DNA from: Opitutales bacterium | Lineage (GTDB): Bacteria; Verrucomicrobiota; Verrucomicrobiia; Opitutales; JAJFLR01 | Reading direction: 5' to 3' | Length of the DNA: 45,180 bases | Assembly (NCBI GenBank): GCA_021772565.1 | Contig: JAJFLR010000098.1 | Coordinates: 1 to 45,180 of the forward strand | In this document: positions 9,901 through 15,470 of the stretch, one piece after another | How the letters are laid out: the number at the start of each line of letters is the position of its first letter | Numbering within the stretch: the first letter of the stretch is position 1 | Position numbers and translations under genes: made by a program | Notes under the pieces: model-generated | Databases searched by the model: none | The model's input: only the letters and a program-made list of their open reading frames with translations | Told to the model about the DNA's origin: nothing

Positions 9901-11372
9901 GAATACTTACACTTACCAGTTTAGGTTTCACAAAATTCACACCCGCACCTGAATTTAGAATAAAAAATTTAGTCGGGCTGGAATGTGCAAAAAACTTGCA
10001 AGAAATATTTTTAAATGGTCATTGCATTACTGATACGACACCATTGACCGAATTGGCAAAATTGCGCACATTGCACCTTGATTTTAATAAAATTTGTACC
10101 CTTGATCCACTACTCGGTAAGTTGCCGTTACTTAGAGAACTTTCTGTCGATAATAATAAAATTTCAGATCTAGTGGCTGTCGGAAGTTTTGGTAGTCTTG
10201 AATTCTTATCAGCCAGAGGAAACCGGATTACCACCGTAGGAGTTTTGAGCGCATCAACAAAACTGGTCAATCTTACTCGTGTCGAATTGGATGGTAATTT
10301 TATTAAATTAAGTGATGCTGATGAAAAGGCTAAAATTAAAATTTTATCAGACAAAAATATAACTGTTGATACTAGAAAACAAAAAGATGCTGTTGTAGAC
10401 ATTCCTGATTCTGGATTGGAAGGAGCTATTCGCGATAAAATAAAAAATAAATCCGGTGGAGAAATTAGTGACAGCAATAATTCCACTACATCAATTTCGT
10501 CGAGTGAAATCAACGCTGTTGAACCGTTGCGTCAAACAGATTTAGCCAAGATAAAAACACTGGATGCCAGATTCCGGCAGATTGAAAACTTAAAAGGACT
10601 GGAACATGCTTTCAATCTGGAGACACTCGATCTGACTGCAAATAATATTAAAAACCTGAATGGTGTTTTTGACAGGATGAATCCCGGGAACATGAAGACA
10701 TTAAACATAAGTAGTAACCCGCTTGATTTACGAACCGGCAGCATAGACGCAGCCAGTATTAAAAGACTCGAAAAAAATGGCATAACTGTAGTTACATCTT
10801 TCATTTTGACTAATGGGAGTGGCAATGTACCCGATGCATTACTCAATGATGAAATTATTAAGGAACTCGCAAAGCTGGGAACTAGCACCAGAGTCATAAG
10901 ACAGTCTCATCTCGATTCATTTAACACGCTCGATCTCCGCTCACGTGGACTGCGAGATTTAACAGGATTAAATTTTGCCAGTAATTTAACCAGTCTGAAT
11001 CTATCTAACAACAAGCTCAGTGATCTTGATAAAATTAAAGATTTAAACAAGCTTATAACGTTAGATGTTTCGCGTAATTTTCTCGATCTCAGCGCAGATT
11101 CTCCGGATAAATTGATTATAGAAAATTTTCAAAACAACGGCACGACAGTTATTTTTGACAATCAGAAAAAACTGGAAGCCTTCATAGATAACGATGGAAT
11201 CTTAATGGTGCCAACTAGCCCAAGTAAAACTTATCAACTGCAAATTTATGACGCCGTCGATGGATGGATTAACGAAGGTGATCCGGTGCAGGGCACTGGT
11301 CGCGGTTATCATTTTCTCTCCGGTATCAGAGATCGCAAAGTCGGACTTTATCGATTTGTAGCCAGTGATTAA
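3909..11372 (+). CDS. Giant secreted protein with cadherin-like and leucine-rich repeats
   Basis: A 2487-residue surface or secreted adhesin-like protein. Residues 1-36 look like a Sec signal peptide ending near VWS-EN. Residues about 63-935 hold eight tandem cadherin-like (tandem-95/Big_9) modules, each opening with a PPVAVDD-type strand, then an ENDSDPDGD-type calcium-binding loop, and ending with DTFTYTISDGNGG. Residues about 937-1157 are an internalin-like leucine-rich block (LTNLFELDLSSNDI type). Two further cadherin-like modules follow at about 1164-1377. Six more leucine-rich blocks then run to about residue 2410, starting near nucleotides 8070, 8735, 9460, 9820, 10395 and 10830. Each opens with a PDxxLEDxIR-type cap and most close with an LDLSxGS...I...L...GT-type cap. 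The last 70 residues are a separate small domain (YQLQIYDAVDGWINEG). I see no PEP-CTERM tail or membrane anchor. Function beyond protein or glycan binding is inference. Confidence 0.88.
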   Translation: MTFKSLSLERMQSIVSVSLLTGLLLVAASFPQLVWSENIGSSFHESKKSLFSESASSLQAGRTASTNRPPIAVNDFITVHHTGKSILICLLENDSDPDGDDFGFAPVLPRVKDTTDEFKSKNGVVIKQPAGDPNKFNDDKIKYTPDLGFTGTDTFTYDILDKDGGIASATVNVTVNNSAPVAVTETVTVHAGESVIICLLDNDFDPDGDEFFIFFNTSEPGGIRADFTQNATILNQPAGDPNLFSDDKVKYIPMKGFIGTDIYTYKIEDVGGVSTTGTVTITVTNAPPVAVDDTANTSQNKPVEIDALKNDSDADGDKFVFFLDLDSKPGDEQKFFFTENGTVVIDDNGTPDDLTDDKFIYAPSPDFIGTEIFDYKIVDSNGVVTNASITVNVLAPPVARNDAANFKTGQLDKICILDNDSNADGGTFFIDMDKDNIPDAHRSTFITGPGRVEVHNNGTPNDFSDDKLLYLAGVDFTGVDTFEYTISDGNGGFSTASVAVTIAVNKAPVAVNDSETVELGKSVKICILDNDTDADGDKPFIDMMRDSDPGNQQGFSTDKGTVTIDNNGTPNDFSDDKFVYTPNSDALPTTDTFIYTISDGNGGFSTTTVDVNLIFPPPANNPPTARIDFASVNESESVEICVLENDSDIDHDSFFIDMNGDSIPDMDGDVFTPSFDPNGRIEVSDNGTPNDFSDDKLIYTPKPGFFGTISFEYSISDVRGGSSTGSVNVVILGNQSPIANSDKAAVLKNESMKICVLDNDTDGNGDKLFIDLDHDSKPDNGVEIFTSHGRFSIDDNETPSDPSDDKLLYTPNLNYTGSDTFEYTISDGKDRFSTSTVSVNIFENNSAPVATFDEVVTVKGTSVMIDVLSNDSDVNLDKLTIISVTNGANGSVEILSDGKVKYTPNNSDFTGTDTFTYTISDGNGEISTATVGILITASAIVEIEDSKLEDCIRKALNKPGGNLTQADLEKLTKLDASGKKISSLFGLQFATNLRELDLGYNQFKDLSPLSALTNLFELDLSSNDIADLSALCALTNLVHLRLAFNNISNLSPLRKLTFLNTLNLSHNGISDLHPLSTLHNLDELNLDNNQIMDMSPLNSLSDLKTINLNHNLIGSISPLSNLDKLFILRLEYNFINISEGTEDRTLIDTYIKGEIHVDFTSQNTLINAVDDIVNFSPGSTTTICVSDLLKNDTRSIRREIAGDHEQFLVDIILPLDQNDSGAHQLKNGTLSIVNQGNSNFEDDKLIFKPNEDFTTGSQTFEYTIVDKLGFRSTAIVSILVNNNRPPIAVIDTISIKPNEKDVEICALKNDTDPDGDNIEYVTPLNGTSEQGGTFKSSSTDATKILYTPKTDFIGLDQFSYQIKDGNGGVATGTIKIKVKGDDPVVVNFPDPNLEDRVRRALSKPEGDITSDDMATLTFISIINGNNITNLTGLEYATSLKVLRIPVNNNVTDLSPIAGLPLEEIDIGNGIVDILPLASITTLKTLDLGFNNIVDISPLATLINLTNLSLFNNKIVNIDALGNLINLTELTLNHNSIISSDALKTLINLTSLSMSRNKISSIALLDTLTKLGSLDVDFNFIDISEGSPSKIVIDKLFAANTFINIRYLTQFVDIPNEKFKAFILQKSGKQPTDNLTSTDLLKFTVLGGIDVDLTNLVGILQLKNLTSVRIINSNTNGSTPSQLTPESLALLAQIPKLSIVDLSGVQLTIAHIEALATATQITSLTVTGCGISDISAWSTLINLQSLIINNNLLTNLQVISAMTNLSTLDATNNLIEELTDFSNLTQLSSLGLGNNNLVLIAQLLSITSTNISSIDLDSNYLDLSDGSAAASIKNTLKSRGYFVIANKGSQKTRPNLPDSQLFAAIIAQLAKQGITVQGNVVLPIHLLKLETLDASGKGIKDITGIEGAINLKNLDLSNNDISIIAALDPLTFLVLVNLNNNFLEFPAGSDNETVIGNLENNGTTVEKGSQKVNIPDRNLQDLVRGLLGLPDGIILTKARILTLTSLGFTKFTPAPEFRIKNLVGLECAKNLQEIFLNGHCITDTTPLTELAKLRTLHLDFNKICTLDPLLGKLPLLRELSVDNNKISDLVAVGSFGSLEFLSARGNRITTVGVLSASTKLVNLTRVELDGNFIKLSDADEKAKIKILSDKNITVDTRKQKDAVVDIPDSGLEGAIRDKIKNKSGGEISDSNNSTTSISSSEINAVEPLRQTDLAKIKTLDARFRQIENLKGLEHAFNLETLDLTANNIKNLNGVFDRMNPGNMKTLNISSNPLDLRTGSIDAASIKRLEKNGITVVTSFILTNGSGNVPDALLNDEIIKELAKLGTSTRVIRQSHLDSFNTLDLRSRGLRDLTGLNFASNLTSLNLSNNKLSDLDKIKDLNKLITLDVSRNFLDLSADSPDKLIIENFQNNGTTVIFDNQKKLEAFIDNDGILMVPTSPSKTYQLQIYDAVDGWINEGDPVQGTGRGYHFLSGIRDRKVGLYRFVASD
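5607..5998 (+). repeat. 35-bp identical repeat within the giant gene
   Basis: Bases 5607-5641 and 5964-5998 are identical over 35 bp, including third codon positions. They encode the NGTPNDFSDDK motif in cadherin-like modules 5 and 6. The rest of the two modules is clearly diverged. Confidence 0.85.
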
Positions 11373-11378
11373 TTAGAT

Positions 11379-11409
11379 TTTTTTCTGACAGGATTTACAG
11401 GATTGGGGA
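11379..11409 (+). repeat. Dispersed GACAGGATT repeat, copy 2
   Basis: A T-run followed by CTGACAGGATTTACAGG and ATTGGGGA, starting seven bases after the giant gene's stop codon. It matches the copies at 15424 and 17269, which also follow plus-strand genes. Confidence 0.8.
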
Positions 11410-11412
11410 TAT

Positions 11413-12567
11413 TCATATTTTTAATTTTTCAATCAATTTTGGAATTTGTTTTAATGGTAAAATGGATATTTCTTTATCAATATCGTATTTAGATTCACCC
11501 GGGTACACTACCCACAAATGATTAAGTTGTAGATCGTTAATTGCAGCTCGCATTGATTTCGATGAGCCTGGAGCGTCTGAATACTTACATTCAAAACCAT
11601 AACGCTTACCGCGAACAGTAGTCAGAATATCAAGTTCAGCGCCTGCATGGGTTCCCCAAAAATAAGTCGATTGTTTGTTTAAACAAGATATCAGTTGTTC
11701 AATCACAAAACCTTCCCATGAAGCACCAATTTTTGGATGGCCAGAAAGATCTGAAAGTGTATCAATACCCAATAAAGAATGCAATAAACCTGAATCACGT
11801 ACATATATTTTCGGCGATTTAACCTGTCGTTTTTTTATATTTTCAAACCATGGCGGCAAAACACGAACCACATAGGCACCCGCAAGTATATCAAGATATC
11901 TCCGAGCTGTATGTTCATTAGCTCCAAGTGCACGGGCAAATTCAGAAGCATTCCAAACTTGTCCATGATAATGCGCAATCATAGTCCAAAAACGTCTCAA
12001 TGTCTCTGCAGGTATGCTAATTCCCAACTGCGGAATATCTCGTTCTAAAAAAGTTCGAACAAAATTTTCACGCCAAAGAGCAGCAGATTGATCATCTTTT
12101 CCTAAAAATGCACGAGGATATCCACCCCGCATCCACAAAGTCTGCCAATTTTCTGCACCAATTTCCAACAAATCAAATCCACCTAAATCTACTATACCCA
12201 CTCTACCAGCCAGCGATTCAGAAACTCCCTTAATTAAATTCGGCGACGCACTGCCAGGCAGTAAAAATTGAGTCTGGTTATTTGAACGATCCAATAAAAC
12301 TCGCAAAGTTTCAAATAGTTGAGGCATCCGCTGTATCTCATCAATTATTACAGTGCCATCCAGGTTCTTTAAAGATAATTCCGGAGACTCAAGTTTTCGC
12401 CGATCAATTGCGCTTTCAAGATCGAAAAAAGTACATTCATTTTCTTCTTTCTCAATATAGCGTGCCAAAGTCGTTTTTCCGCATTGACGCGGTCCAACCA
12501 ACCCGACAGCTGAATGGATGCGAAACAATTCTTTAATGCGCAACAATGCTTCTTTACGCTCAATCAT
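11413..12567 (-). CDS. AAA+ family ATPase with DUF4143 domain
   Basis: A 384-residue member of the widespread ATPase/DUF4143 family, whose physiological role is not settled. The N-terminal ATPase domain shows a Walker A motif GPRQCGKTT near residue 25 and a Walker B motif TVIIDEIQRMP near residue 71, then GSASPNLIKGVSESLAGR, a sensor-like segment typical of this family. A winged-helix-like region follows around 195-235 (NASEFARALGANEHTARRYL). The C-terminal DUF4143 part ends in a PD-(D/E)xK-like pattern: WEGFVIEQLI, then AELDIL and FECKYS. The protein appears complete. It starts at the ATG at 12567, just downstream of a promoter overlapped by a perfect 17-bp inverted repeat. It is convergent with the giant repeat gene. 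Confidence 0.9.
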   Translation of the reverse strand: MIERKEALLRIKELFRIHSAVGLVGPRQCGKTTLARYIEKEENECTFFDLESAIDRRKLESPELSLKNLDGTVIIDEIQRMPQLFETLRVLLDRSNNQTQFLLPGSASPNLIKGVSESLAGRVGIVDLGGFDLLEIGAENWQTLWMRGGYPRAFLGKDDQSAALWRENFVRTFLERDIPQLGISIPAETLRRFWTMIAHYHGQVWNASEFARALGANEHTARRYLDILAGAYVVRVLPPWFENIKKRQVKSPKIYVRDSGLLHSLLGIDTLSDLSGHPKIGASWEGFVIEQLISCLNKQSTYFWGTHAGAELDILTTVRGKRYGFECKYSDAPGSSKSMRAAINDLQLNHLWVVYPGESKYDIDKEISILPLKQIPKLIEKLKI

Positions 12568-12575
12568 ATTATTAA

Positions 12576-12624
12576 ATATTATCCTTGAAAATTAGTATGT
12601 CAATTAATAATTTTCAAGGATAAT
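12576..12624 (-). promoter_or_regulatory. Promoter inside a perfect 17-bp inverted repeat, ATPase gene
   Basis: Arms ATTATCCTTGAAAATTA (12578-12594) and TAATTTTCAAGGATAAT (12608-12624) are perfect reverse complements separated by 13 bases. On the minus strand the spacer holds TTGACA (12603-12598), and TAATAT (12581-12576) overlaps the gene-proximal arm, with a 16-base spacing. The implied start is only two or three bases from the ATG. This arrangement suggests repression by a dimer bound to both arms; the regulator is unknown. Confidence 0.65.
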
Positions 12625-12663
12625 TAGCAAAACAAAATACCGTAATCGCTACGCTAAAAAAAC

Positions 12664-12735
12664 GGAGATGGGACTTTCCAGTCCCATTTTACGATATGAA
12701 ATAACCGGCGACAGGTATGTCACCTCTCCTTTTTT
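12664..12735 (-). repeat. Structured Y-shaped element, copy 1
   Basis: An element of about 72 bp. On the plus strand it has outer arms GGAGA/TCTCC enclosing two hairpins: ATGGGACT-TTCC-AGTCCCAT and GGCGACA-GGTA-TGTCACC. It follows the stop codon of PEP-CTERM tail fragment 1 on the minus strand and is followed there by a T-run, so it may act as a transcription terminator. Copies lie at 12953-13020 and 13244-13315. Confidence 0.75.
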
Positions 12736-12744
12736 AAATTTTTC

Positions 12745-12903
12745 CTAACTCTTAGCTCGGGTTTTATTTCCGGGACGACGGCGGTAATAGGCAAGACCTA
12801 AAGCGCCTAGGCCGAGGGCAGCGGCGTATTCGGATGGTTCTGGGATGTCAGTACCTGTGATACCAATGTTTGCTGATGTTACATAATTACAGCCTAAAAT
12901 TAT
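12745..12903 (-). pseudogene. Silent PEP-CTERM tail fragment 1
   Basis: Minus-strand codons up to the TAG at 12745-12747 encode about 50 residues ending in ITGTDIPEPSEYAAALGLG and GALGLAYYRRRPGNKTRAKS. This is the C-terminus of the PEP-CTERM protein at 13325-14080, with its PEP box, transmembrane segment and basic tail intact. The body and N-terminus are missing, and I find no start codon with a plausible signal peptide. Homology ends at a dispersed GACAGGATT repeat at 12909. The last part of the fragment and its 3' flank are almost identical to the intact gene's. Confidence 0.8.
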
Positions 12904-12908
12904 AAATA

Positions 12909-12938
12909 TTTTTCTGACAGGATTATAACTGGATTTGG
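12909..12938 (+). repeat. Dispersed GACAGGATT repeat, copy 3
   Basis: TTTTTCTGACAGGATTATAA followed by CTGGATTTGG, a diverged copy. It sits exactly at the truncated upstream edge of tail fragment 1. Confidence 0.75.
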
Positions 12939-12952
12939 AAATTGATATTAAA

Positions 12953-13020
12953 GGAGATGGGACTTTCCAGTCCCATATTTCGACATGAAATAACCGGCGA
13001 CAAGAATGTCGCCTCTCCTT
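12953..13020 (-). repeat. Structured Y-shaped element, copy 2
   Basis: Same layout as the copy at 12664, with hairpin GGCGACA-AGAA-TGTCGCC. Here the third stem pair is a Watson-Crick C-G, where the other copies have a wobble T-G when read on the minus strand. The outer arms are AAAGGAGA/TCTCCTTT. It follows the stop codon of tail fragment 2. Confidence 0.75.
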
Positions 13021-13037
13021 TAATATTAAATTCTTTT

Positions 13038-13200
13038 CTAACTCTTTGGACGAGTTTTATTTCCCGGGCGACGACGGTAATAAGCTAGACCTAAAGCGCC
13101 GAGTCCTAAAGCTGCAGCGTATTCGGCTGGCTCGGGGATTGCTGTGACTGTGATACCAATGTTTACTGATGTTTCATATCTACCGCCTAGAATATTAGAT
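13038..13200 (-). pseudogene. Silent PEP-CTERM tail fragment 2
   Basis: Minus-strand codons up to the TAG at 13038-13040 encode about 53 residues: ILGGRYETSVNIGITVTA, then IPEPAEYAAALGLGALGLAY and YRRRPGNKTRPKS. It aligns with tail fragment 1 and with the end of the intact gene next to it. Only the sorting tail and the last beta-strand region are present. The upstream edge meets the dispersed repeat at 13203. The stop codons of fragment 1, fragment 2 and the intact gene lie 293 and 285-287 bases apart, so the three form a tandem array. Confidence 0.8.
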
Positions 13201-13202
13201 AA

Positions 13203-13233
13203 TCTTTCTGACCGGATTAACAGGATTAGGGAA
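13203..13233 (+). repeat. Dispersed GACAGGATT repeat, copy 4
   Basis: TCTTTCTGACCGGATTAACA followed by GGATTAGGGA, at the truncated upstream edge of tail fragment 2. Confidence 0.75.
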
Positions 13234-13243
13234 TTGAAATAAA

Positions 13244-13315
13244 GGAGATGGGACTTTCCAGTCCCATTTTTTGATATAAAATAACCGGCGACAGGTATGT
13301 CACCTCTCCTTTTTT
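13244..13315 (-). repeat. Structured Y-shaped element, copy 3
   Basis: Follows the stop of the intact PEP-CTERM gene. Together with the adjoining gene end (13244-13354) it differs from copy 1 (12664-12774) at only three of 111 positions. Confidence 0.78.
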
Positions 13316-13324
13316 AAATTTTTC

Positions 13325-14080
13325 CTAACTCTTAGCTCGGGTTTTATTTCCGGGTCGTCTACGATAATAGGCAAGGCCTAATGCGCCGAGTCCGAGAGCA
13401 GCTGCATAGTGGGCTGGTTCGGGGACTGGAGCTGCTGTTACAGTAATATTATTCTCTGTATCTTCAAATACACCTGACAGAAATGTCATCGTCGAAGTTG
13501 AAGCTACCCAACTCACTCGAATAAAACCATAATTCCCATCACCATTCCTAAAAGCAATTGCACCATTGGGTCGATCTACTTGCCATTGATCCGACCCCAA
13601 ATTACCATAGCCTACATCATAGACAAGAGTATCGTAAATAAACTGATTGGCCTTTGTAAATCCCACAGAATTTAAGTTAATATTAAATCCAACAGATAAA
13701 TAGCGTGGAACTTTTGTAGAATTACGTGTAACATATCCAATTCTAGCACCGTATACACCAGTAATCATCACGTCTCCAAGACCAACACCACCACCATTTA
13801 CCCATAGTTCATCATTTGAATCACTACTTTGCGTTAAATCTTGTCTCACTCTATCAGGATCTATCGTTCCCACCCCATTTTTACTGATAGATTCATTTTC
13901 AATTGTAGAAAGATCCAAAGCCGTTAAATTAGCATTGGAATCTGTAGTAATTCCAATCAGTCCTGATAGAAGCATCACACTTTGCGATCCCAGTGAATAT
14001 TTTGTTAATCTATGCTTTATTGAACTGTAATGATTAGATCTAAAGATCATTTTTTGATTTTTTTTGTTCTTACTTTTCAT
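13325..14080 (-). CDS. PEP-CTERM sorting-domain protein A
   Basis: A secreted protein of about 251 residues with an exosortase-type C-terminal tail: PVPEPAHYAAALGLGALGLA, then YYRRRPGNKTRAKS (PEP box, transmembrane helix, arginine cluster). The N-terminus has a long basic n-region, then the hydrophobic segment SVMLLSGLIGITTDSNAN, which resembles a signal peptide. The body is beta-rich (VYGARIGYVTRNSTKVPRYL, GAIAFRNGDGNYGFIRVSWV) and closely matches the paralog at 18606-19346; I do not recognise the domain. An upstream ATG at 14089 overlaps the AAAGGA ribosome site. The ATG at 14080 sits properly after AAAGGA and matches the paralog start, so I choose it. This is one of the few genes here with a good Shine-Dalgarno. 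Two tail-only copies lie just downstream. Confidence 0.85.
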   Translation of the reverse strand: MKSKNKKNQKMIFRSNHYSSIKHRLTKYSLGSQSVMLLSGLIGITTDSNANLTALDLSTIENESISKNGVGTIDPDRVRQDLTQSSDSNDELWVNGGGVGLGDVMITGVYGARIGYVTRNSTKVPRYLSVGFNINLNSVGFTKANQFIYDTLVYDVGYGNLGSDQWQVDRPNGAIAFRNGDGNYGFIRVSWVASTSTMTFLSGVFEDTENNITVTAAPVPEPAHYAAALGLGALGLAYYRRRPGNKTRAKS

Positions 14081-14124
14081 TCTATTCATCCTTTCTTTTA
14101 GTTAGTTTTGTTAGTTGTATTGTT

Positions 14125-14149
14125 GACTTCCACCGTTGGAAAAGAAGTC
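14125..14149 (-). promoter_or_regulatory. 5' leader hairpin of PEP-CTERM gene A
   Basis: GACTTC (14125-14130) pairs with GAAGTC (14144-14149) across 13 bases. The paralog's leader has GGCTTC and GAAGCC at 19392-19416, with the same 13-base loop and one compensatory A-T to G-C change. Suggests a conserved RNA or operator structure. Confidence 0.45.
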
Positions 14150-14223
14150 GTAAATAAATTTTTGTGAGCATTGCGTGACAGGAATCAAAGCGAATATTTT
14201 CAATGTCGCTATTTGTTTTATAT

Positions 14224-14436
14224 TTGAGACGAAGTCTCTTTGGAGTGCGGTGGCCTTCGGCGTGAGCTCAGTCGCACGCATGAAGTAGCTTTTGGCTAGA
14301 AATACCAAAGCTTTCAAATCGCATTTAATCCTTAATGTATTTAAAAGAACTAAGCATACCGTTTTAAAGCGGTGATGAATCAGACGTTCGGCTGAGCTCA
14401 GTTGTTGCCCAGCACTCCAAAGAAGCTGAGCTTCAA
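14224..14436. repeat. Palindromic mobile-like element, copy 1
   Basis: About 213 bp bounded by imperfect terminal inverted repeats ending in CTTTGGAGTGC and its complement GCACTCCAAAG. Each outer end is a small hairpin: GAGAC-GAA-GTCTC on the left and GAAGCT-C-AGCTTC on the right. The related 162-bp copy at 19565-19726 lies upstream of the paralogous PEP-CTERM gene. No transposase; MITE-like by structure only. An open frame across it (14111-14485) is not considered a gene. Confidence 0.6.
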
Positions 14437-14673
14437 TAAAAACATCTGACAACTGGGAATAAGCGACCGTAGCCAATTGCGGCAATTTTTTACCTGTTTT
14501 CGCACTCTCAACGAGAGCGTACGAGGAAAAACATTTGAGGATGCAATGTTACTTATAACCATCAAATAAAAAGAGAATGGATGTATGGATGTAGCTGAAT
14601 TATTAATAAGTTGTCAAGTAAGAGATTGATGAAATATTGCATAAGTTACTGCTTGATAACAGAAATTTTGAAA

Positions 14674-14687
14674 ATGTGCTTGCATCT
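14674..14687 (+). promoter_or_regulatory. 14-bp motif shared upstream of two PEP-CTERM paralogs
   Basis: ATGTGCTTGCATCT occurs 62 bases before the ATG at 14750 and again at 16393-16406 upstream of the paralog. Surrounding bases differ, so it stands out as a candidate regulatory site. It contains TTGCAT like a -12 box of a sigma-54 promoter, but the GG of the -24 box is missing. Confidence 0.4.
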
Positions 14688-14749
14688 ATTTATAAGAAAA
14701 TCTTTTGTGAATATTAATTTTCGATTAACTATATTATAAATTACATTCT

Positions 14750-15367
14750 ATGAAAAAAATACTGCAAATTGTACTCTTATTATCATTACTACCAAAGCTG
14801 CATGCCGTTGTACTTGTTAGCAACATAACCAATGCTACACCGTTTGGCTCATCGGTAGCTGATACTAGCTGGCTAGCTGACAGTTTTACTACTGACGCAC
14901 AGAGTTACACGCTCAATAATGTTAATGTTGATATGGATGCGACGACCGGTGGTGGAAATTTTGTTCTATCAATTTTTGATGATAACTCAGGTGAGCCGGG
15001 TAGCCTGATTACAAATGGCACTTTATCTGGCGAAACCAATCCTAATTTGGATCAGGTTTATACATACATAACTACAGCTACCGTCAACCTGGCAGCCAGC
15101 ACAACATACTGGGTTGTGGCTGCAGAAACATTAGGCACCAACTTCTTTAGTTGGAGTGCAACATTTGATGCGGCTGAATCAGGAACTGGAACCATAGGCG
15201 ATGTCGGCAAATTTTCAAGCAATCAAGGTGTAAGTTGGAATAATAACACCATTATCCAAAGATTTTCGGTTGATGTAACAGCAGTGCCGGAGCCTTCAGA
15301 CTATGCAGCCATATTTGGTATTGGAGCTATCGTTTTAGTTTATTATCGAAGACGTTTCAAAAGTTAA
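14750..15367 (+). CDS. PEP-CTERM protein, choice-of-anchor R-like, copy 1
   Basis: A 205-residue secreted protein. Residues 1-19 form a signal peptide (MKKILQIVLLLSLLPKLHA). The body matches what I know as the choice-of-anchor R type: NITNATPFGSSVADTSWLAD near the start, the strand SFTTDAQSYTLNNV, and a jelly-roll-like core with FVLSIFDDNSGEPGSL and TYWVVAAETLG. The C-terminus is a sorting tail: VPEPSDYAA, a hydrophobic helix, then YYRRRFKS. The cargo would be exported by Sec, then cut or anchored by an exosortase encoded elsewhere. The near-identical paralog at 16557-17174 shows a duplication, with a minus-strand gene pair between the copies. There is no Shine-Dalgarno. Function of the mature protein is unknown. 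Confidence 0.88.
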   Translation: MKKILQIVLLLSLLPKLHAVVLVSNITNATPFGSSVADTSWLADSFTTDAQSYTLNNVNVDMDATTGGGNFVLSIFDDNSGEPGSLITNGTLSGETNPNLDQVYTYITTATVNLAASTTYWVVAAETLGTNFFSWSATFDAAESGTGTIGDVGKFSSNQGVSWNNNTIIQRFSVDVTAVPEPSDYAAIFGIGAIVLVYYRRRFKS

Positions 15368-15423
15368 ACTATTTCAAGCTAAATAACTTCTATATCAGAC
15401 TCGGTTTGTTGCCAGTGAGTGAT

Positions 15424-15454
15424 TTTTTTCTGACAGGATCAACAGGATTGGGAA
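15424..15454 (+). repeat. Dispersed GACAGGATT repeat, copy 5
   Basis: T-run, then CTGACAGGATCAACAGGATT and GGGAA, 56 bases after the stop of the preceding plus-strand PEP-CTERM gene. Confidence 0.78.
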
Positions 15455-15470
15455 TGGATGAGGATATTTG

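Noticed and set aside
14111-14485. 124-codon open frame, and the similar one at 19377-20036
   Set aside because: Both run across the palindromic element and its flanks. Similarity between them follows the repeat and is not conserved protein sequence; the second contains repeat-derived GRDDPDVKS twice.
14668-14687. Sigma-54 promoter before the PEP-CTERM gene at 14750
   Set aside because: A TTGCAT -12 element is present, but the GG at -24 is GA here and absent in the paralog, so the consensus is not met.
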